DNA from: Ruegeria sp. HKCCSA071
Lineage (GTDB): Bacteria; Pseudomonadota; Alphaproteobacteria; Rhodobacterales; Rhodobacteraceae
NCBI RefSeq assembly: GCF_017872555.1
Contig: NZ_JAEDOX010000004.1
Span: forward strand, 124,001 to 188,000
Reading direction: 5' to 3'
Length of the DNA: 64,000 nt
Position 1 is the first letter of the stretch, and every line of letters begins with the position of its first letter. A program made the translations under genes and the position numbers. The notes under the pieces are model-generated. The model made no database searches and had not been told where the DNA came from. It saw only the letters and a list, made by a program, of their open reading frames with translations. Positions 26,858-35,319 of this stretch are shown piece after piece.

Positions 26858-26968
26858 GACGGTTCTCCGGTTGTCAGGCCCAGTACTAGACAAGTTAGGG
26901 CGGCTTTGCTATACGGCCAACTCCTGCAATTTCCTTGCAACTCTATCTAGAAAGGTGGTGACAACCAC

Positions 26969-27175
26969 ATGCAGGTTAGTGTTCGCGACAATAACGTCGA
27001 TCAGGCGCTTCGTGCCCTGAAGAAAAAGCTGCAGCGCGAAGGCGTGTTCCGTGAAATGAAGCTTAAGCAACATTTCGAGAAACCGTCCGAGAAGAAAGCG
27101 CGCGAGAAAGCTGAAGCGATTCGCCGTGCCCGTAAACTGGCGCGCAAGAAAGCCCAGCGCGAAGGTCTGCTTTAA
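26969..27175 (+). CDS. rpsU: 30S ribosomal protein S21
   Basis: This 68-residue, strongly basic protein starts [21 protein letters not shown] and ends in a run of Arg, Lys and Ala, which is the alphaproteobacterial S21. S21 helps base pairing of 16S rRNA with the Shine-Dalgarno sequence. A G-rich AAAGGTGG site lies upstream. Not linked to dnaG/rpoD as in enterobacteria, which is normal for this group. A good intrinsic terminator follows. Confidence 0.97.
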   Translation: MQVSVRDNNVDQALRALKKKLQREGVFREMKLKQHFEKPSEKKAREKAEAIRRARKLARKKAQREGLL

Positions 27176-27216
27176 GATCTTTGATTTCGTCCAGCTTTGG
27201 ATGACACTATTTGACG

Positions 27217-27240
27217 ACCCCCGAGGCATCGCCCGGGGGT
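27217..27240 (+). terminator. intrinsic terminator after rpsU
   Basis: The stem ACCCCCG / CGGGGGT, with GG/CC inside and GAC/GTC outside, forms a stable hairpin 41 bases after the rpsU stop. It is followed by a T-rich tail (TTTGTCGTTTC). Confidence 0.75.
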
Positions 27241-27472
27241 TTGTCGTTTCAGGGCTCGGATACAATCCGCCGACTCGTGGTTCAGGTTGTGCGGCAAGCT
27301 GCCATTTCCGTACAGGCAGTGTTTTGCCCGGCGCTTTGCAGCGCAGCGAATCTCGTTCCGGTAGCATCGGGCCGCCAAAACTCGCCTGAATTGCGCTGCC
27401 CTCTATCACCCCCGACTTCCCCGCCTCTAAGTGAGCCTGTCCGCAAGGACACAAACACAAACGGAGGCAAAT

Positions 27473-28603
27473 ATGTCGACTGCAAGTACATACGAACGCG
27501 AGATGCTGGCGCTGATAAACCAAGAGCGCACATCCCGCGGTCTCAACCCGCTGCAACTTGAAACGCAGCTGAACGACTCGTCCGAAGATCACAGCACCTG
27601 GATGCTGAATACAGACACCTTCAGCCACACCGGTTCAGGCGGTTCCAGCGCAACCCAGCGGATGCAAAACGCGGGGTTCGATCTTGAAGGAAGCTGGCGC
27701 ACCGGGGAAAACATCGCATGGCAATCCGAACGCGGCGCGCCGGGTATCAGCGACGATGTCGTCCAGTTGCATCAAAACCTGATGAACAGTCCGGGTCACC
27801 GCGCCAATATCCTGAACCCGGATTTCAAGTATGTCGGGATCGGGATCGAAACCGGTAACATGCAGGGCTTCGATGCGGTGATGGTCACGCAAAACTTCGC
27901 CGCAACCGACGCGGCTGTCATGCTGGACAACGGCAATACAAACGCCCCGCCCGTTCCCCCGACAACACCGGACGAGGTTGCCGAGCCCGAGGAACCGGAA
28001 ACCGAAACCCCAGATACTGACGTCACCGAGACCGAAGAGCCCGGAACTGAGACCCCAGAAACCGGGGAACCGACGCCCGAGACACCTGACACCGATGTCA
28101 CAGAGACGGAAGAGCCGGACCCAGAAACGCCCGATACCGACGTCACTGAGACTGAAGACCCGGAACCTGAAACCCCCGGCACTGAGGAACCAACACCCGA
28201 GACACCGGACACTGACGTCACCGAGACGGAAGAACCGGAACCTGAAGCGCCGGATACTGACGTCACCGAAACCGAGGACCCGCAACCTGAAACGCCCGAT
28301 ACCGAAGTCGTCGATGATAGTGAGCCGGAAGCCTTCTGCTTCGATGTTCAGGCCTTCCTGGATGAAATCGCCAGCTTCCTTGAAAACCTGCAAGCGCAGT
28401 TTGACGAGTTTGATTGGCGCGACGACATGAATGACGGCACTGATGTGGCAGGCAATAATGACGACGTCGATATCATGCCAGCCATAGATACCACTCCGGA
28501 GACCGAGATTGAGCCTGTCGACACCCAAACAGCCGAAGACGATGGCTGCGATGTCTTCATAATCAATATCTTCACCCATGACTGCATGATGGATGCAGCC
28601 TGA
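27473..28603 (+). CDS. CAP-domain protein with acidic repeat tail
   Basis: A 376-residue, very acidic protein. Residues 5-150 form a bacterial CAP/SCP domain: ALINQERTSRGL, FSHTGSGG (His52), GENIAW (78-83) and NSPGHRANIL (His109). Residues about 170-285 are a Pro/Glu/Thr/Asp repeat built on PDTDVTETEEP. The tail has a Cys-containing helix (CFDVQAFLDEI) and ends with CDVFIINIFTHDC. There is no Sec signal peptide, and no RTX repeats are seen. ATG 27473 with GGAGG is clear. Such domains act extracellularly in known cases, so the export route is a puzzle. Confidence 0.85.
   Translation: MSTASTYEREMLALINQERTSRGLNPLQLETQLNDSSEDHSTWMLNTDTFSHTGSGGSSATQRMQNAGFDLEGSWRTGENIAWQSERGAPGISDDVVQLHQNLMNSPGHRANILNPDFKYVGIGIETGNMQGFDAVMVTQNFAATDAAVMLDNGNTNAPPVPPTTPDEVAEPEEPETETPDTDVTETEEPGTETPETGEPTPETPDTDVTETEEPDPETPDTDVTETEDPEPETPGTEEPTPETPDTDVTETEEPEPEAPDTDVTETEDPQPETPDTEVVDDSEPEAFCFDVQAFLDEIASFLENLQAQFDEFDWRDDMNDGTDVAGNNDDVDIMPAIDTTPETEIEPVDTQTAEDDGCDVFIINIFTHDCMMDAA
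27980..28327 (+). repeat. in-gene tandem repeat coding acidic PDTDVTETEEP units
   Basis: Five near-identical copies of a unit coding PDTDVTETE(E/D)P are spaced by 15 or 30 codons, with intervening TPET/EPEPE variants. The codons drift between copies, so selection appears to act on the protein rather than on recent DNA slippage. The segment lies wholly inside the CAP-domain gene. Confidence 0.85.
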
Positions 28604-28616
28604 TCACTTGAAATTG

Positions 28617-28643
28617 TGCGAGGTCGGCCCTGCCGGCCTCGCA
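28617..28643. terminator. hairpin between convergent CAP and PPK2 genes
   Basis: An 11-pair stem TGCGAGGTCGG / CCGGCCTCGCA (one G-T pair) with a short CCCTG loop lies in the 48 bases between the two stops. There is no strong T-run on either side. It probably serves both genes. Confidence 0.55.
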
Positions 28644-28651
28644 TGCGTTGC

Positions 28652-29569
28652 TCAGTAAATCTTTGGAACGTAAAGCTCGTCTGGCAATACCCGCCGCTCG
28701 TATTCAGGATTGTACCGCCGGTCCGGCAAATTGACCTTTTCCTGTGGCACGTCTTCGTAGGGGATTCTGGTCAACAGATGCTCAATACAATTCAGACGTT
28801 CGCGTTTCTTGTCATTGCCCTCAACGATATACCACGGCGCTTCGGGTATGTTGGTGCGGAACAACATGTCTTCCTTGGCCTTCGTGTACGCCTCCCAGCG
28901 AATACGGGATTCAAGATCCATCGGTGACAGTTTCCACTGTTTCATCGGGTCGTGAATACGCATGAGGAACCGCAATTGCTGCTCTTCATCCGTGATCGAA
29001 AACCAGTATTTCAGCAGAATGATCCCTGACCGCACCAGCATCCGTTCAAATTCGGGAACGTCCTGAAAGAACTGTTCGACCTGATCCTCGGACGCAAAGC
29101 CCATCACCCGTTCAACCCCCGCCCGGTTGTACCACGAGCGGTCGAACAAGACGATTTCACCCGCGGCAGGCAGATGCGGCACGTAGCGTTGAAAGTACCA
29201 TTGGCTTTGCTCGCGGCGACTGGGCGCTGGCAGAGCAACCACACGGGCGACACGGGGGTTCAGACGCTGCGTGATCCGTTTGATCACGCCTCCCTTGCCT
29301 GCACTGTCACGGCCTTCAAACAGGATACAAACCTTGGCACCAGTGTGCTGAACCCAATCCTGCACCTTGATCAACTCGGCCTGCAACCGCAGCAGGTTTC
29401 GGAAATAGACTTTGCGATCCAGCATTTCAGGGTGCTGGTCCCGATAGATTTTGCGGACTTCCATCGACAGCATAGGCTCGCTGAACTCGATCTCGAAATC
29501 TTCGTCCAGCGTGTCTTCCAATTCGGCCTCAAGCCAGTTCTTGGTGCCCCCATCGTTTTCGTAAGCCAA
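28652..29569 (-). CDS. ppk2: polyphosphate kinase 2 (PPK2)
   Basis: A 305-residue PPK2: Walker A GRDSAGKGG at 86-94, the lid RREQSQWYFQRY, Walker B-like IVLFDRSWYNRAGVERV and the segment DLESRIRWEAYTKAK. PPK2 transfers phosphate between polyphosphate and nucleotides. A single kinase domain of about 230 residues makes it the short, one-domain type. The start is TTG with AGGAG eight bases upstream. The first 35 residues are acidic and variable. It converges with the CAP gene. Confidence 0.93.
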   Translation of the reverse strand: MAYENDGGTKNWLEAELEDTLDEDFEIEFSEPMLSMEVRKIYRDQHPEMLDRKVYFRNLLRLQAELIKVQDWVQHTGAKVCILFEGRDSAGKGGVIKRITQRLNPRVARVVALPAPSRREQSQWYFQRYVPHLPAAGEIVLFDRSWYNRAGVERVMGFASEDQVEQFFQDVPEFERMLVRSGIILLKYWFSITDEEQQLRFLMRIHDPMKQWKLSPMDLESRIRWEAYTKAKEDMLFRTNIPEAPWYIVEGNDKKRERLNCIEHLLTRIPYEDVPQEKVNLPDRRYNPEYERRVLPDELYVPKIY

Positions 29570-29842
29570 GATCAGCTCCTTCTCAGTCTTCGGGTTCGAA
29601 CCATATCGGGTCTGTGTAACCGCCTGATGTCATCAGATAAATTGAAGCCGATCCGTTGCAGCAGTCTCTATCGGAAATCAGGGTCTGGACGGGTATATGG
29701 TCTTTTACCCGAATGTGTACGTCTGGCCCAAAGGATACAAGCACAAGAATTGTCACAAGGCGTCAGTCGCGTGCTTTCAGGTTGCTTGCATTGCCTTGTT
29801 TTTGTGCGGCATGACTGGGTCCACAATTTAGACGAGAGCGCC

Positions 29843-30682
29843 GTGACTTTCTTCTTTTCGACATTGCCGGTCACCTGGCCCTGGCTGATCCTGATCACAG
29901 CGCAAGTCGCGGCCATGGTGCGACGAACCGGACTTGCGATTGCCCTACTGGTTCTGTTCGTCAGCGTCGCCTCGGTTAACGGGCTGATGTCACCGACAGC
30001 AATCGTGGCGGTGGCGCTTGGTCTGATCGTGGCCTTCTTCCTGCCACGCCAGAATGGTCTGCTCGCCATCGCGGGGCATACTCTGTTGATCCTGTGGTGC
30101 CTGGCATTGGGGGCGCATCTGTTGCCAGGGTTCAACAATTTGAAACTGCTGGATCAAGTGCAGGCAAGTGTCTCCAGCGCAAGTTTCACACTGCATCTGA
30201 ACTTGGACAAACCCATGGTCTTCTTTGCCGTTCTTCTTGCTTGGCCCGGAATGCTGAACAGCGCAATCCAGACCAGAATAAGGCCTTTGTCAGCGGGTTT
30301 GATGATTTTGCCCGGCCTGTTTCTGCTGGGTCTATCGCTGGGCGCGGTGCGCATGGACCTCTCAGCCCCTAATTGGTGGCTGGTTTTTTGCCTGTCCAAC
30401 TTGTTTCTGACTTGTCTTACGGAAGAGGCGTTCTTTCGCGGCTACTTGCAATCTGCCATAACCTCGCGCCTTGGGGTAACAGGCGGTCTGGTCGCCGCCA
30501 GCCTGCTGTTTGGATTGGCGCATATCAGCGGAGGACCCGCGCTTGTGGGCTTTGCATCCCTTCTCGGGCTGGGGTGCGGGTTGGGATATTATGCAACTGG
30601 TCGGCTCTGGGTGCCTGTTGCGATGCATTTCGGGTTCAATCTGACCCACCTGCTGCTGTTCACCTATCCCGGCCCGGTATGA
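29843..30682 (+). CDS. CPBP-family intramembrane metalloprotease
   Basis: A 279-residue membrane protein with about eight helices. The CPBP (CAAX-protease-like) motifs are present: TEEAFFRG with Glu194/Glu195 and Arg199, FGLAHISGG, and a final HFGFNLTH. Bacterial members cleave or process membrane peptides, and several give bacteriocin self-immunity; the target is unknown here. GTG 29843 is chosen because hydrophobic family-like sequence begins there and GAGAG lies upstream; the frame is open far upstream. It converges with the Lrp gene three bases away. Confidence 0.82.
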   Translation: MTFFFSTLPVTWPWLILITAQVAAMVRRTGLAIALLVLFVSVASVNGLMSPTAIVAVALGLIVAFFLPRQNGLLAIAGHTLLILWCLALGAHLLPGFNNLKLLDQVQASVSSASFTLHLNLDKPMVFFAVLLAWPGMLNSAIQTRIRPLSAGLMILPGLFLLGLSLGAVRMDLSAPNWWLVFCLSNLFLTCLTEEAFFRGYLQSAITSRLGVTGGLVAASLLFGLAHISGGPALVGFASLLGLGCGLGYYATGRLWVPVAMHFGFNLTHLLLFTYPGPV

Positions 30683-30685
30683 CTG

Positions 30686-31144
30686 TCAGACCGGCAAGGC
30701 CGTGGTCTTGAACACGGTACGCAAAGCAAATGAACTTTGCATCTGCGCCACCCCCGGCAAGCGCGACAGGTATTGCCGGTGGATGCGCGCGAAATCTTCT
30801 GTGTTTTCAGCCACGACCTTCAGAATGTAGTCTGCGGTGCCGGCCATCAGGTGACACTCCAGCACATCCGGTATTCGGGCCACCGCCTTTTCGAAAACAT
30901 CCAGAACCTCTTCGGCCTGACCTTGTAACGTGATCTCGACAAAGACGGTGGTAGGCACGTTCATTTTCCGCGCGTCCAGAAGAGCCACGTAGTTGCGGAT
31001 ATAGCCGTCAACCTCCAACCGTTGAACGCGGCGGTGGCACGCAGACGGAGACAGGTTGACCTGTTCAGACAGTTCCGAATTCGACATCCGGCCATTCTTT
31101 TGAAGTGCGGCCAGAATCTTTCGATCAGTCGTGTCCAGGCTCAT
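30686..31144 (-). CDS. Lrp/AsnC-family regulator, probable regulator of ald
   Basis: A 152-residue Lrp-type protein with an N-terminal winged helix (DRKILAALQKNGRMSNSELSEQV, then SPSACHRRVQRLE) and a C-terminal RAM ligand domain (VFVEITLQGQ, CHLMAGTADYILKV). ATG 31144 is the family-like start; the frame extends to 31249. It is transcribed away from alanine dehydrogenase. In Rhizobium and Mycobacterium a divergent Lrp-type regulator (AldR) controls ald in response to alanine, so the same role is likely here. Confidence 0.9.
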   Translation of the reverse strand: MSLDTTDRKILAALQKNGRMSNSELSEQVNLSPSACHRRVQRLEVDGYIRNYVALLDARKMNVPTTVFVEITLQGQAEEVLDVFEKAVARIPDVLECHLMAGTADYILKVVAENTEDFARIHRQYLSRLPGVAQMQSSFALRTVFKTTALPV

Positions 31145-31279
31145 TCCTGCAATTCCTTTGCGAGTTTTTCGAATAGTACGGGAAATTCTTCCAAAGAAAA
31201 GTCCGTTGGCACGTTTTCTTTCACAGAAATTGCGCGGCAAAATGCACATAATTTAAGCAGCTTGTGAACGGAGAGCCCA
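31145..31279. promoter_or_regulatory. divergent lrp-ald control region
   Basis: These 135 bases separate the two divergent start codons and are AT-rich compared with the genes. A short symmetric GGAAATTCTTCC lies at 31181-31192 and an A/T-rich AGAAATT with CATAATTT nearer ald. These could be Lrp half-sites, but no consensus is convincing. GGAGAG before ATG 31280 is the ald ribosome site. Confidence 0.4.
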
Positions 31280-32398
31280 ATGAAAATCGGTTGCCCCAAG
31301 GAAATCAAACCTCAGGAATTTCGCGTCGGGATGACGCCCAATGCCGCTCAGGAAGCGGTCGCACGCGGACACCAAGTCCTGATCGAATCCGGTGCAGGCA
31401 TCGGCGCAGGTTTCGACAACGACGCCTATGTCGCCGCTGGTGCGCAAATTATTGACACCGCGGAAGAGGTGTTTGCCACCGCTGACATGATCGTCAAGGT
31501 CAAGGAACCGCAGGCGGTTGAACGCAAGATGCTGCGTGAAGGACAGTTGCTGTTCACCTATCTGCACCTGGCTCCGGACCCGGATCAGACGCATGACCTG
31601 CTGGAGTCGGGCTGTACCGCAATCGCGTATGAGACCGTAACGGATGCCAACGGCGGTCTGCCGCTGCTGGCACCTATGTCCGAGGTCGCGGGTCGTCTGG
31701 CCCCTCAGGTCGGATCCTGGACCCTGCAGAAGGCCAATGGCGGCCGTGGGGTTCTGATGGGTGGCGTTCCCGGCGTCGGCCCGGCCAAAGTGGTTGTGAT
31801 TGGCGGCGGTGTCGTCGGGACACACGCGGCCAAGATTGCCGCCGGAATGGGGGCTGATGTCACCGTTCTGGATCGGTCGCTGCCGCGTCTGCGCTACTTG
31901 GACGATGTCTTTGGCGGAACTTTCAAGAACCAGTATTCGACAGCAGGTGCGACCGCAGAACTGATCCAGGACGCCGATATGGTCATCGGTGCTGTTCTGA
32001 TCCCCGGCGCAGCCGCACCGAAACTGGTGTCGCGTGCTCAGCTGTCGACGATGAAACCCGGCGCAGTACTGGTGGATGTCGCCATCGACCAAGGCGGTTG
32101 CTTTGAGACCTCAAAAGCCACCACCCATGCCGATCCGATCTACGATGTCGATGGCATCATGCATTACTGCGTTGCCAACATGCCGGGCGCTGTCGCGCGC
32201 ACTTCGACCATCGCACTGGGCAATGCCACAATGCCGTTCATGTTGTCGTTGGCCGACAAAGGATGGAAACAGGCATGTCAGGACGATCCGCACCTGATGG
32301 AAGGCCTGAACGTTCATGCTGGCAAACTGACATACTATGCCGTTGGCAAGGCCCTTGGCATCGACGTTGTTTCGCCAAATGTGGTGGTCAAATCGTAA
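31280..32398 (+). CDS. ald: alanine dehydrogenase
   Basis: A 372-residue NAD-dependent enzyme that interconverts alanine and pyruvate plus ammonia. It carries [25 protein letters not shown], the catalytic YLHLAPD region, [17 protein letters not shown] (NAD fold) and the [14 protein letters not shown] signature. Length is normal. It likely supplies pyruvate from alanine or assimilates ammonium. It is divergent from its probable Lrp regulator and ends before a strong terminator. Confidence 0.96.
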   Translation: MKIGCPKEIKPQEFRVGMTPNAAQEAVARGHQVLIESGAGIGAGFDNDAYVAAGAQIIDTAEEVFATADMIVKVKEPQAVERKMLREGQLLFTYLHLAPDPDQTHDLLESGCTAIAYETVTDANGGLPLLAPMSEVAGRLAPQVGSWTLQKANGGRGVLMGGVPGVGPAKVVVIGGGVVGTHAAKIAAGMGADVTVLDRSLPRLRYLDDVFGGTFKNQYSTAGATAELIQDADMVIGAVLIPGAAAPKLVSRAQLSTMKPGAVLVDVAIDQGGCFETSKATTHADPIYDVDGIMHYCVANMPGAVARTSTIALGNATMPFMLSLADKGWKQACQDDPHLMEGLNVHAGKLTYYAVGKALGIDVVSPNVVVKS

Positions 32399-32440
32399 GT
32401 ACCTCCACTCCTGAAGTTGCCTGTTGATGGCAATTTTCAA

Positions 32441-32473
32441 GATGGCGCGGTCGGTATCGAACCGACGGCTTTC
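32441..32473 (-). other. tRNA 3'-end-like fragment (T arm plus acceptor strand)
   Basis: Read on the minus strand, bases 32466 to 32450 fold as a perfect T arm: GTCGG, loop TTCGATA, CCGAC. CGCGCCA follows in acceptor position. No matching 5' acceptor, D arm or anticodon arm is present upstream; the ald terminator hairpin occupies that space. It may be a relic of a tRNA or an attachment site, or chance. Confidence 0.35.
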
Positions 32474-32478
32474 ACAAA

Positions 32479-32510
32479 AAAGGGCACCGCGTTTCTGCGC
32501 GGTGCCCTTT
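32479..32510. terminator. strong bidirectional terminator after ald
   Basis: A 13-base perfect stem, AAAGGGCACCGCG / CGCGGTGCCCTTT, with a TTTCTG loop, A-run before and T-run after. It lies between the convergent ald and mscS genes and can serve both. Confidence 0.88.
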
Positions 32511-32559
32511 TCAATACGCGGAAGGGATGAATGCTCGCCCAAACAATGAGCGCCAGCTG

Positions 32560-33387
32560 TCACCCCTGTTTTTGAATTTCGACCGAATGCGGATACGGAA
32601 TCGAAACACCTTTGGCGTCAAACGCCTCTTTAACCGCCTTCGTAAGCTCGAACTTGACGTCCCAGTAATCGGCTACGGCACACCATAGCCGCGCAGTCAG
32701 ATCGACCGAGCTGTCACCCAGATTCGTGACCCGAACCCAGGGTTCAGGGTCGCTGTGAATGCGCTGGTCGGCCTTGGCCACATCCAGAATGATCTGCATG
32801 GCGGTATCTGCGCTGTCCGCATAATCAATTCCAAACACCAGATCGACACGTCGTGTGTCATGGGCTGAAAAATTGGTGATGATCGACCCCCACGCCTGAC
32901 CGTTTGGAACAATGATCTGCACGTTGTCGGGGGTTACAAGCTCGGTCGTGAACAGGCTCAGGTCCATAACGGTTCCTGCCGTGCCACCGATATCCACATA
33001 CTGTCCCAGCTTGTAGGGCCGGAAAACCACCAACATTACACCGGCCGCAAGATCACTCAGCGTACCCTGCAGTGCCAACCCGACAGCCAGAGAGGCAGCA
33101 CCCAGAATGGCGACGATACTGGTGGCTTCTATCCCGAAGATCCCCAGAACGGCGACCAGAACAATTGCCAAAATCGCCCACTTGATCACGCTGGCGGCAA
33201 AATTCCCAAGAGTCGGGTCGATCTGCGGTGTTTTGTTGATCCGGCGGCGTACAACACCCGCGATCGTTCGGGCGGCGATCCAACCCAAAACAAGAACGAT
33301 CAGTGCCTTCGCTGCATTCAAGGCAATGGGCAAGTATTGATTGGCCATACCAATCGCCTGCTCAGCCAAGTCGGCGGTTTGTTCCAT
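32560..33387 (-). CDS. MscS-family mechanosensitive channel
   Basis: A 275-residue small-conductance channel. Three hydrophobic helices are seen (about 20-42, 65-88, 90-115). The third carries the pore motif with ASLAVGLALQGTLSDLAAGVMLVVFRP, and a soluble beta/alpha vestibule domain follows (KLGQYVDIGGTAGTV, VPNGQAWGSIITNFS). It opens on hypo-osmotic stress to release solutes. mscL lies upstream on the same strand, so both size classes of osmotic valve are adjacent, each apparently with its own promoter. Confidence 0.93.
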   Translation of the reverse strand: MEQTADLAEQAIGMANQYLPIALNAAKALIVLVLGWIAARTIAGVVRRRINKTPQIDPTLGNFAASVIKWAILAIVLVAVLGIFGIEATSIVAILGAASLAVGLALQGTLSDLAAGVMLVVFRPYKLGQYVDIGGTAGTVMDLSLFTTELVTPDNVQIIVPNGQAWGSIITNFSAHDTRRVDLVFGIDYADSADTAMQIILDVAKADQRIHSDPEPWVRVTNLGDSSVDLTARLWCAVADYWDVKFELTKAVKEAFDAKGVSIPYPHSVEIQKQG

Positions 33388-33432
33388 TTCGAATTTCCTC
33401 GTGTTTTCTGTTCGTCAATTCTAATAAAACAA

Positions 33433-33453
33433 GCTCCGCGATTGGTGCGGAGC
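33433..33453 (-). terminator. terminator after mscL
   Basis: On the minus strand GCTCCGC / GCGGAGC forms a 7-base stem with a 7-base loop. It is followed by TTGTTTTATTAG, 25 bases after the mscL stop and before mscS. Confidence 0.72.
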
Positions 33454-33478
33454 CCGATGTCATAACAGAACTACTGGT

Positions 33479-33907
33479 CTACTTCTTCAAAGCGTCCCGG
33501 ATTTCCATCAGGATGTCCAGTTCGCTGGGACCTGCGGGCGCCTCTTCAGCCGCTTCTTCCTCTGCTTCGGCAGCGTCTTTGACCTTGTTCACCATTTTTA
33601 CCAGCATGAAGACGACCCAGGCGATGATCAGGAAGTTGATAATAGCCATTATGAAAGCACCATAGGCAAAGACGGATGCGCCTGCTTCACGTGCCGCTTC
33701 AAGGCTGGCACCTTCTGCCACGTCACCTGCCAGAACGGCGTAGTTGTTCGTAAAGTCGATACCCCCTGTGAACAATCCAATAATCGGATTGATCAGATCG
33801 CCCACCAATGAGGTAACAATTGCAGTAAATGCGGCACCGATAATGATACCGACCGCCATGTCCATGACATTGCCCTTGGCAATGAAAGTCTTGAATTCTT
33901 CCAGCAT
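33479..33907 (-). CDS. mscL: large-conductance mechanosensitive channel MscL
   Basis: A 142-residue channel subunit. It begins [31 protein letters not shown] (N-terminal helix and TM1), has a periplasmic loop with INPIIG and TGGIDF, a TM2 around [20 protein letters not shown] and a C-terminal acidic helix ending [11 protein letters not shown]. The pentamer acts as an emergency valve at high membrane tension. The periplasmic loop carries an Ala-rich insert. It is divergent from the glutathione transferase gene. Confidence 0.96.
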   Translation of the reverse strand: MLEEFKTFIAKGNVMDMAVGIIIGAAFTAIVTSLVGDLINPIIGLFTGGIDFTNNYAVLAGDVAEGASLEAAREAGASVFAYGAFIMAIINFLIIAWVVFMLVKMVNKVKDAAEAEEEAAEEAPAGPSELDILMEIRDALKK

Positions 33908-33966
33908 AGCATCCCTCTAGTTTTTTTAGACCACGCCTCTGTTCACGCATGAGCGCATAGGAATTG

Positions 33967-33979
33967 TGCGTTAAACGCA
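33967..33979. promoter_or_regulatory. palindrome between mscL and GST genes
   Basis: TGCGTT-A-AACGCA is a perfect 6+1+6 palindrome between the divergent starts. Related CGCATGAGCGCAT lies just before it (about 33945-33959). A second possible stem GGGGAAA / TTTCCCC spans 34001-34025 in the GST leader. The palindrome could be an operator; no factor can be named. Confidence 0.3.
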
Positions 33980-34049
33980 TGAAGAAGGGTATGTTTTTTA
34001 GGGGAAAGCCACCCTATTTTTCCCCAAACGGCATTACTCAGGGGGTTTC

Positions 34050-34748
34050 ATGTCTCAACTTGCGCCTTTTTTCGTAACCGACAGATGGCCGGCGAAGGAC
34101 CCCAGCATCCTTCAACTCTACTCCTATCCAACGCCAAACGGCGTTAAAGCCTCGATCATGCTTGAGGAAACCGGCCTGCCCTATGAGGCGCATCTGGTGA
34201 CACTGGCAGATGCTGATGTCAAAAGCTCCGAGTTCCTGTCGCTGAACCCGAACAACAAGATCCCGGCAATAATCGACCCCGACGGCCCGGATGGTGTGCC
34301 GCTGGCCCTGTTCGAAAGCGGTGCCATCCTTCTGTATCTGGCCGAAAAAACAGGTAAGTTCCTGGGTCAAAGCGCAGCAGACAAACACCGGATCACCCAA
34401 TGGCTGATGTTTCAGATGGGCGGCATCGGGCCAATGTTTGGCCAGCTCGGGTTTTTCTACAAGTTCGCTGGCAGCGCGATAGAAGATCCGCGCCCGCGCG
34501 AGCGTTACATCAACGAAGCCAAGCGCCTGCTGAACGTAGTGAACACGCAACTGGAAGGACAGGACTGGATCGCAGGCGAGTATTCCATCGCGGATATCGC
34601 GCTTGCTCCGTGGCTGAATGCGCTGGATTTCTATGGCGCAAAGGATGTGGTTGATTGGGACGGCTATTCCAATGTCGTCGCTTATGTTGATCGTTTCTTC
34701 CAACGCCCAGCGGTTCAGCGCGGCAAAGCCATACCGGCACGAGACTGA
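34050..34748 (+). CDS. glutathione S-transferase, YghU/Ure2-like
   Basis: A 232-residue GST: a thioredoxin-like N-terminal domain with LYSYPTPNGVKASIMLEE, NKIPAI and FESGAILLYLAEK (the glutathione gamma-glutamyl site), and an all-helical C-terminal domain with WIAGEYSIADIALAPWL (N-capping box). The TPNG segment fits YghU/Ure2p-like enzymes with disulfide-bond reductase activity. It is cytoplasmic. GGGGG lies before the ATG. It is a single-gene unit ending in a good hairpin shared with the convergent YtoQ gene. Confidence 0.9.
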   Translation: MSQLAPFFVTDRWPAKDPSILQLYSYPTPNGVKASIMLEETGLPYEAHLVTLADADVKSSEFLSLNPNNKIPAIIDPDGPDGVPLALFESGAILLYLAEKTGKFLGQSAADKHRITQWLMFQMGGIGPMFGQLGFFYKFAGSAIEDPRPRERYINEAKRLLNVVNTQLEGQDWIAGEYSIADIALAPWLNALDFYGAKDVVDWDGYSNVVAYVDRFFQRPAVQRGKAIPARD

Positions 34749-34764
34749 TAACAGTTAAAAGAAA

Positions 34765-34785
34765 TGGGGCGCCAAACCGGCGCCC
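34765..34785. terminator. terminator between GST and YtoQ genes
   Basis: Perfect 8-base stem GGGGCGCC / GGCGCCCC with loop AAACC. A-rich bases precede it and TTTCATC follows, so it can work in both directions for these convergent genes. Confidence 0.78.
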
Positions 34786-34795
34786 CTTTCATCGA

Positions 34796-35245
34796 TCAGC
34801 CGGGCAGAGCACCTGTCAGCACGTAACGCAGAATTTCGACCACCTGAGCAGGTTCTTCCGCAACGGCCAGTGCGGCGGCATCAACTTCTTTCAGCGCGTG
34901 CTGATGATCCGGGCCGTGCAGAACGATGATAGACTTGCCCAGTGCTGCAGCATAACCCGCGTCAAAGGCGGCGTTCCACTGTTTGTACTTGTCACCAAAC
35001 CTGACGACGACAACATCCGCATCCGCAATCCCCTTGCGGGTCCGGATCGCATTGACCATCGCACCCTTGTGGTCGTGCCAATACTTGTTCGGCTCGGCCC
35101 CCAGAATGGCTACACCACAATCATCACTGGCCGCGTGATCGGTCACAGGACCGTTGAAGGTCACGTCCAACCCTTGCGCCCCATCGATGATCTGTTCACG
35201 CCAGTCGGTGTGGATTTCTCCGGAAAGATATACGTTCAGGCCCAT
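34796..35245 (-). CDS. YtoQ family protein
   Basis: A 149-residue cytoplasmic protein starting MGLNVYLSGEIHTDWR with later GPVTDHAASDDCG, RTRKGIADADVVVVRFGDKYKQWN and AAALGKSIIVLH. This is the YtoQ pattern, structurally close to nucleoside 2-deoxyribosyltransferase-like folds, function not established. ATG 35245 has GGAG upstream; the frame is open to 35293. It stands between two terminator-like or intergenic regions and appears monocistronic. Confidence 0.85.
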   Translation of the reverse strand: MGLNVYLSGEIHTDWREQIIDGAQGLDVTFNGPVTDHAASDDCGVAILGAEPNKYWHDHKGAMVNAIRTRKGIADADVVVVRFGDKYKQWNAAFDAGYAAALGKSIIVLHGPDHQHALKEVDAAALAVAEEPAQVVEILRYVLTGALPG

Positions 35246-35319
35246 GGCAAACTCCGCTGTTGTTCCCGACCAATTTAAGGGTCCCACACCCAAAGCCCAA
35301 CGCGGATTCCGGAAAAACC

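Noticed and set aside
27438-27451. Small hairpin TGTCC-GCAA-GGACA before the CAP gene
   Set aside because: Five base pairs with a GNRA-type loop are too little to claim a regulatory element, and no alternative fold with the ribosome site was seen.
27980-28327. Regular repeats that might suggest a CRISPR-like array
   Set aside because: The repeats are in frame, code PDTDVTETEEP units inside a protein, and lack constant spacers or palindromic repeats.
32441-32520. Complete tRNA gene
   Set aside because: Only the T arm and a possible acceptor strand fit; the upstream sequence is a terminator hairpin and cannot form anticodon or D arms.
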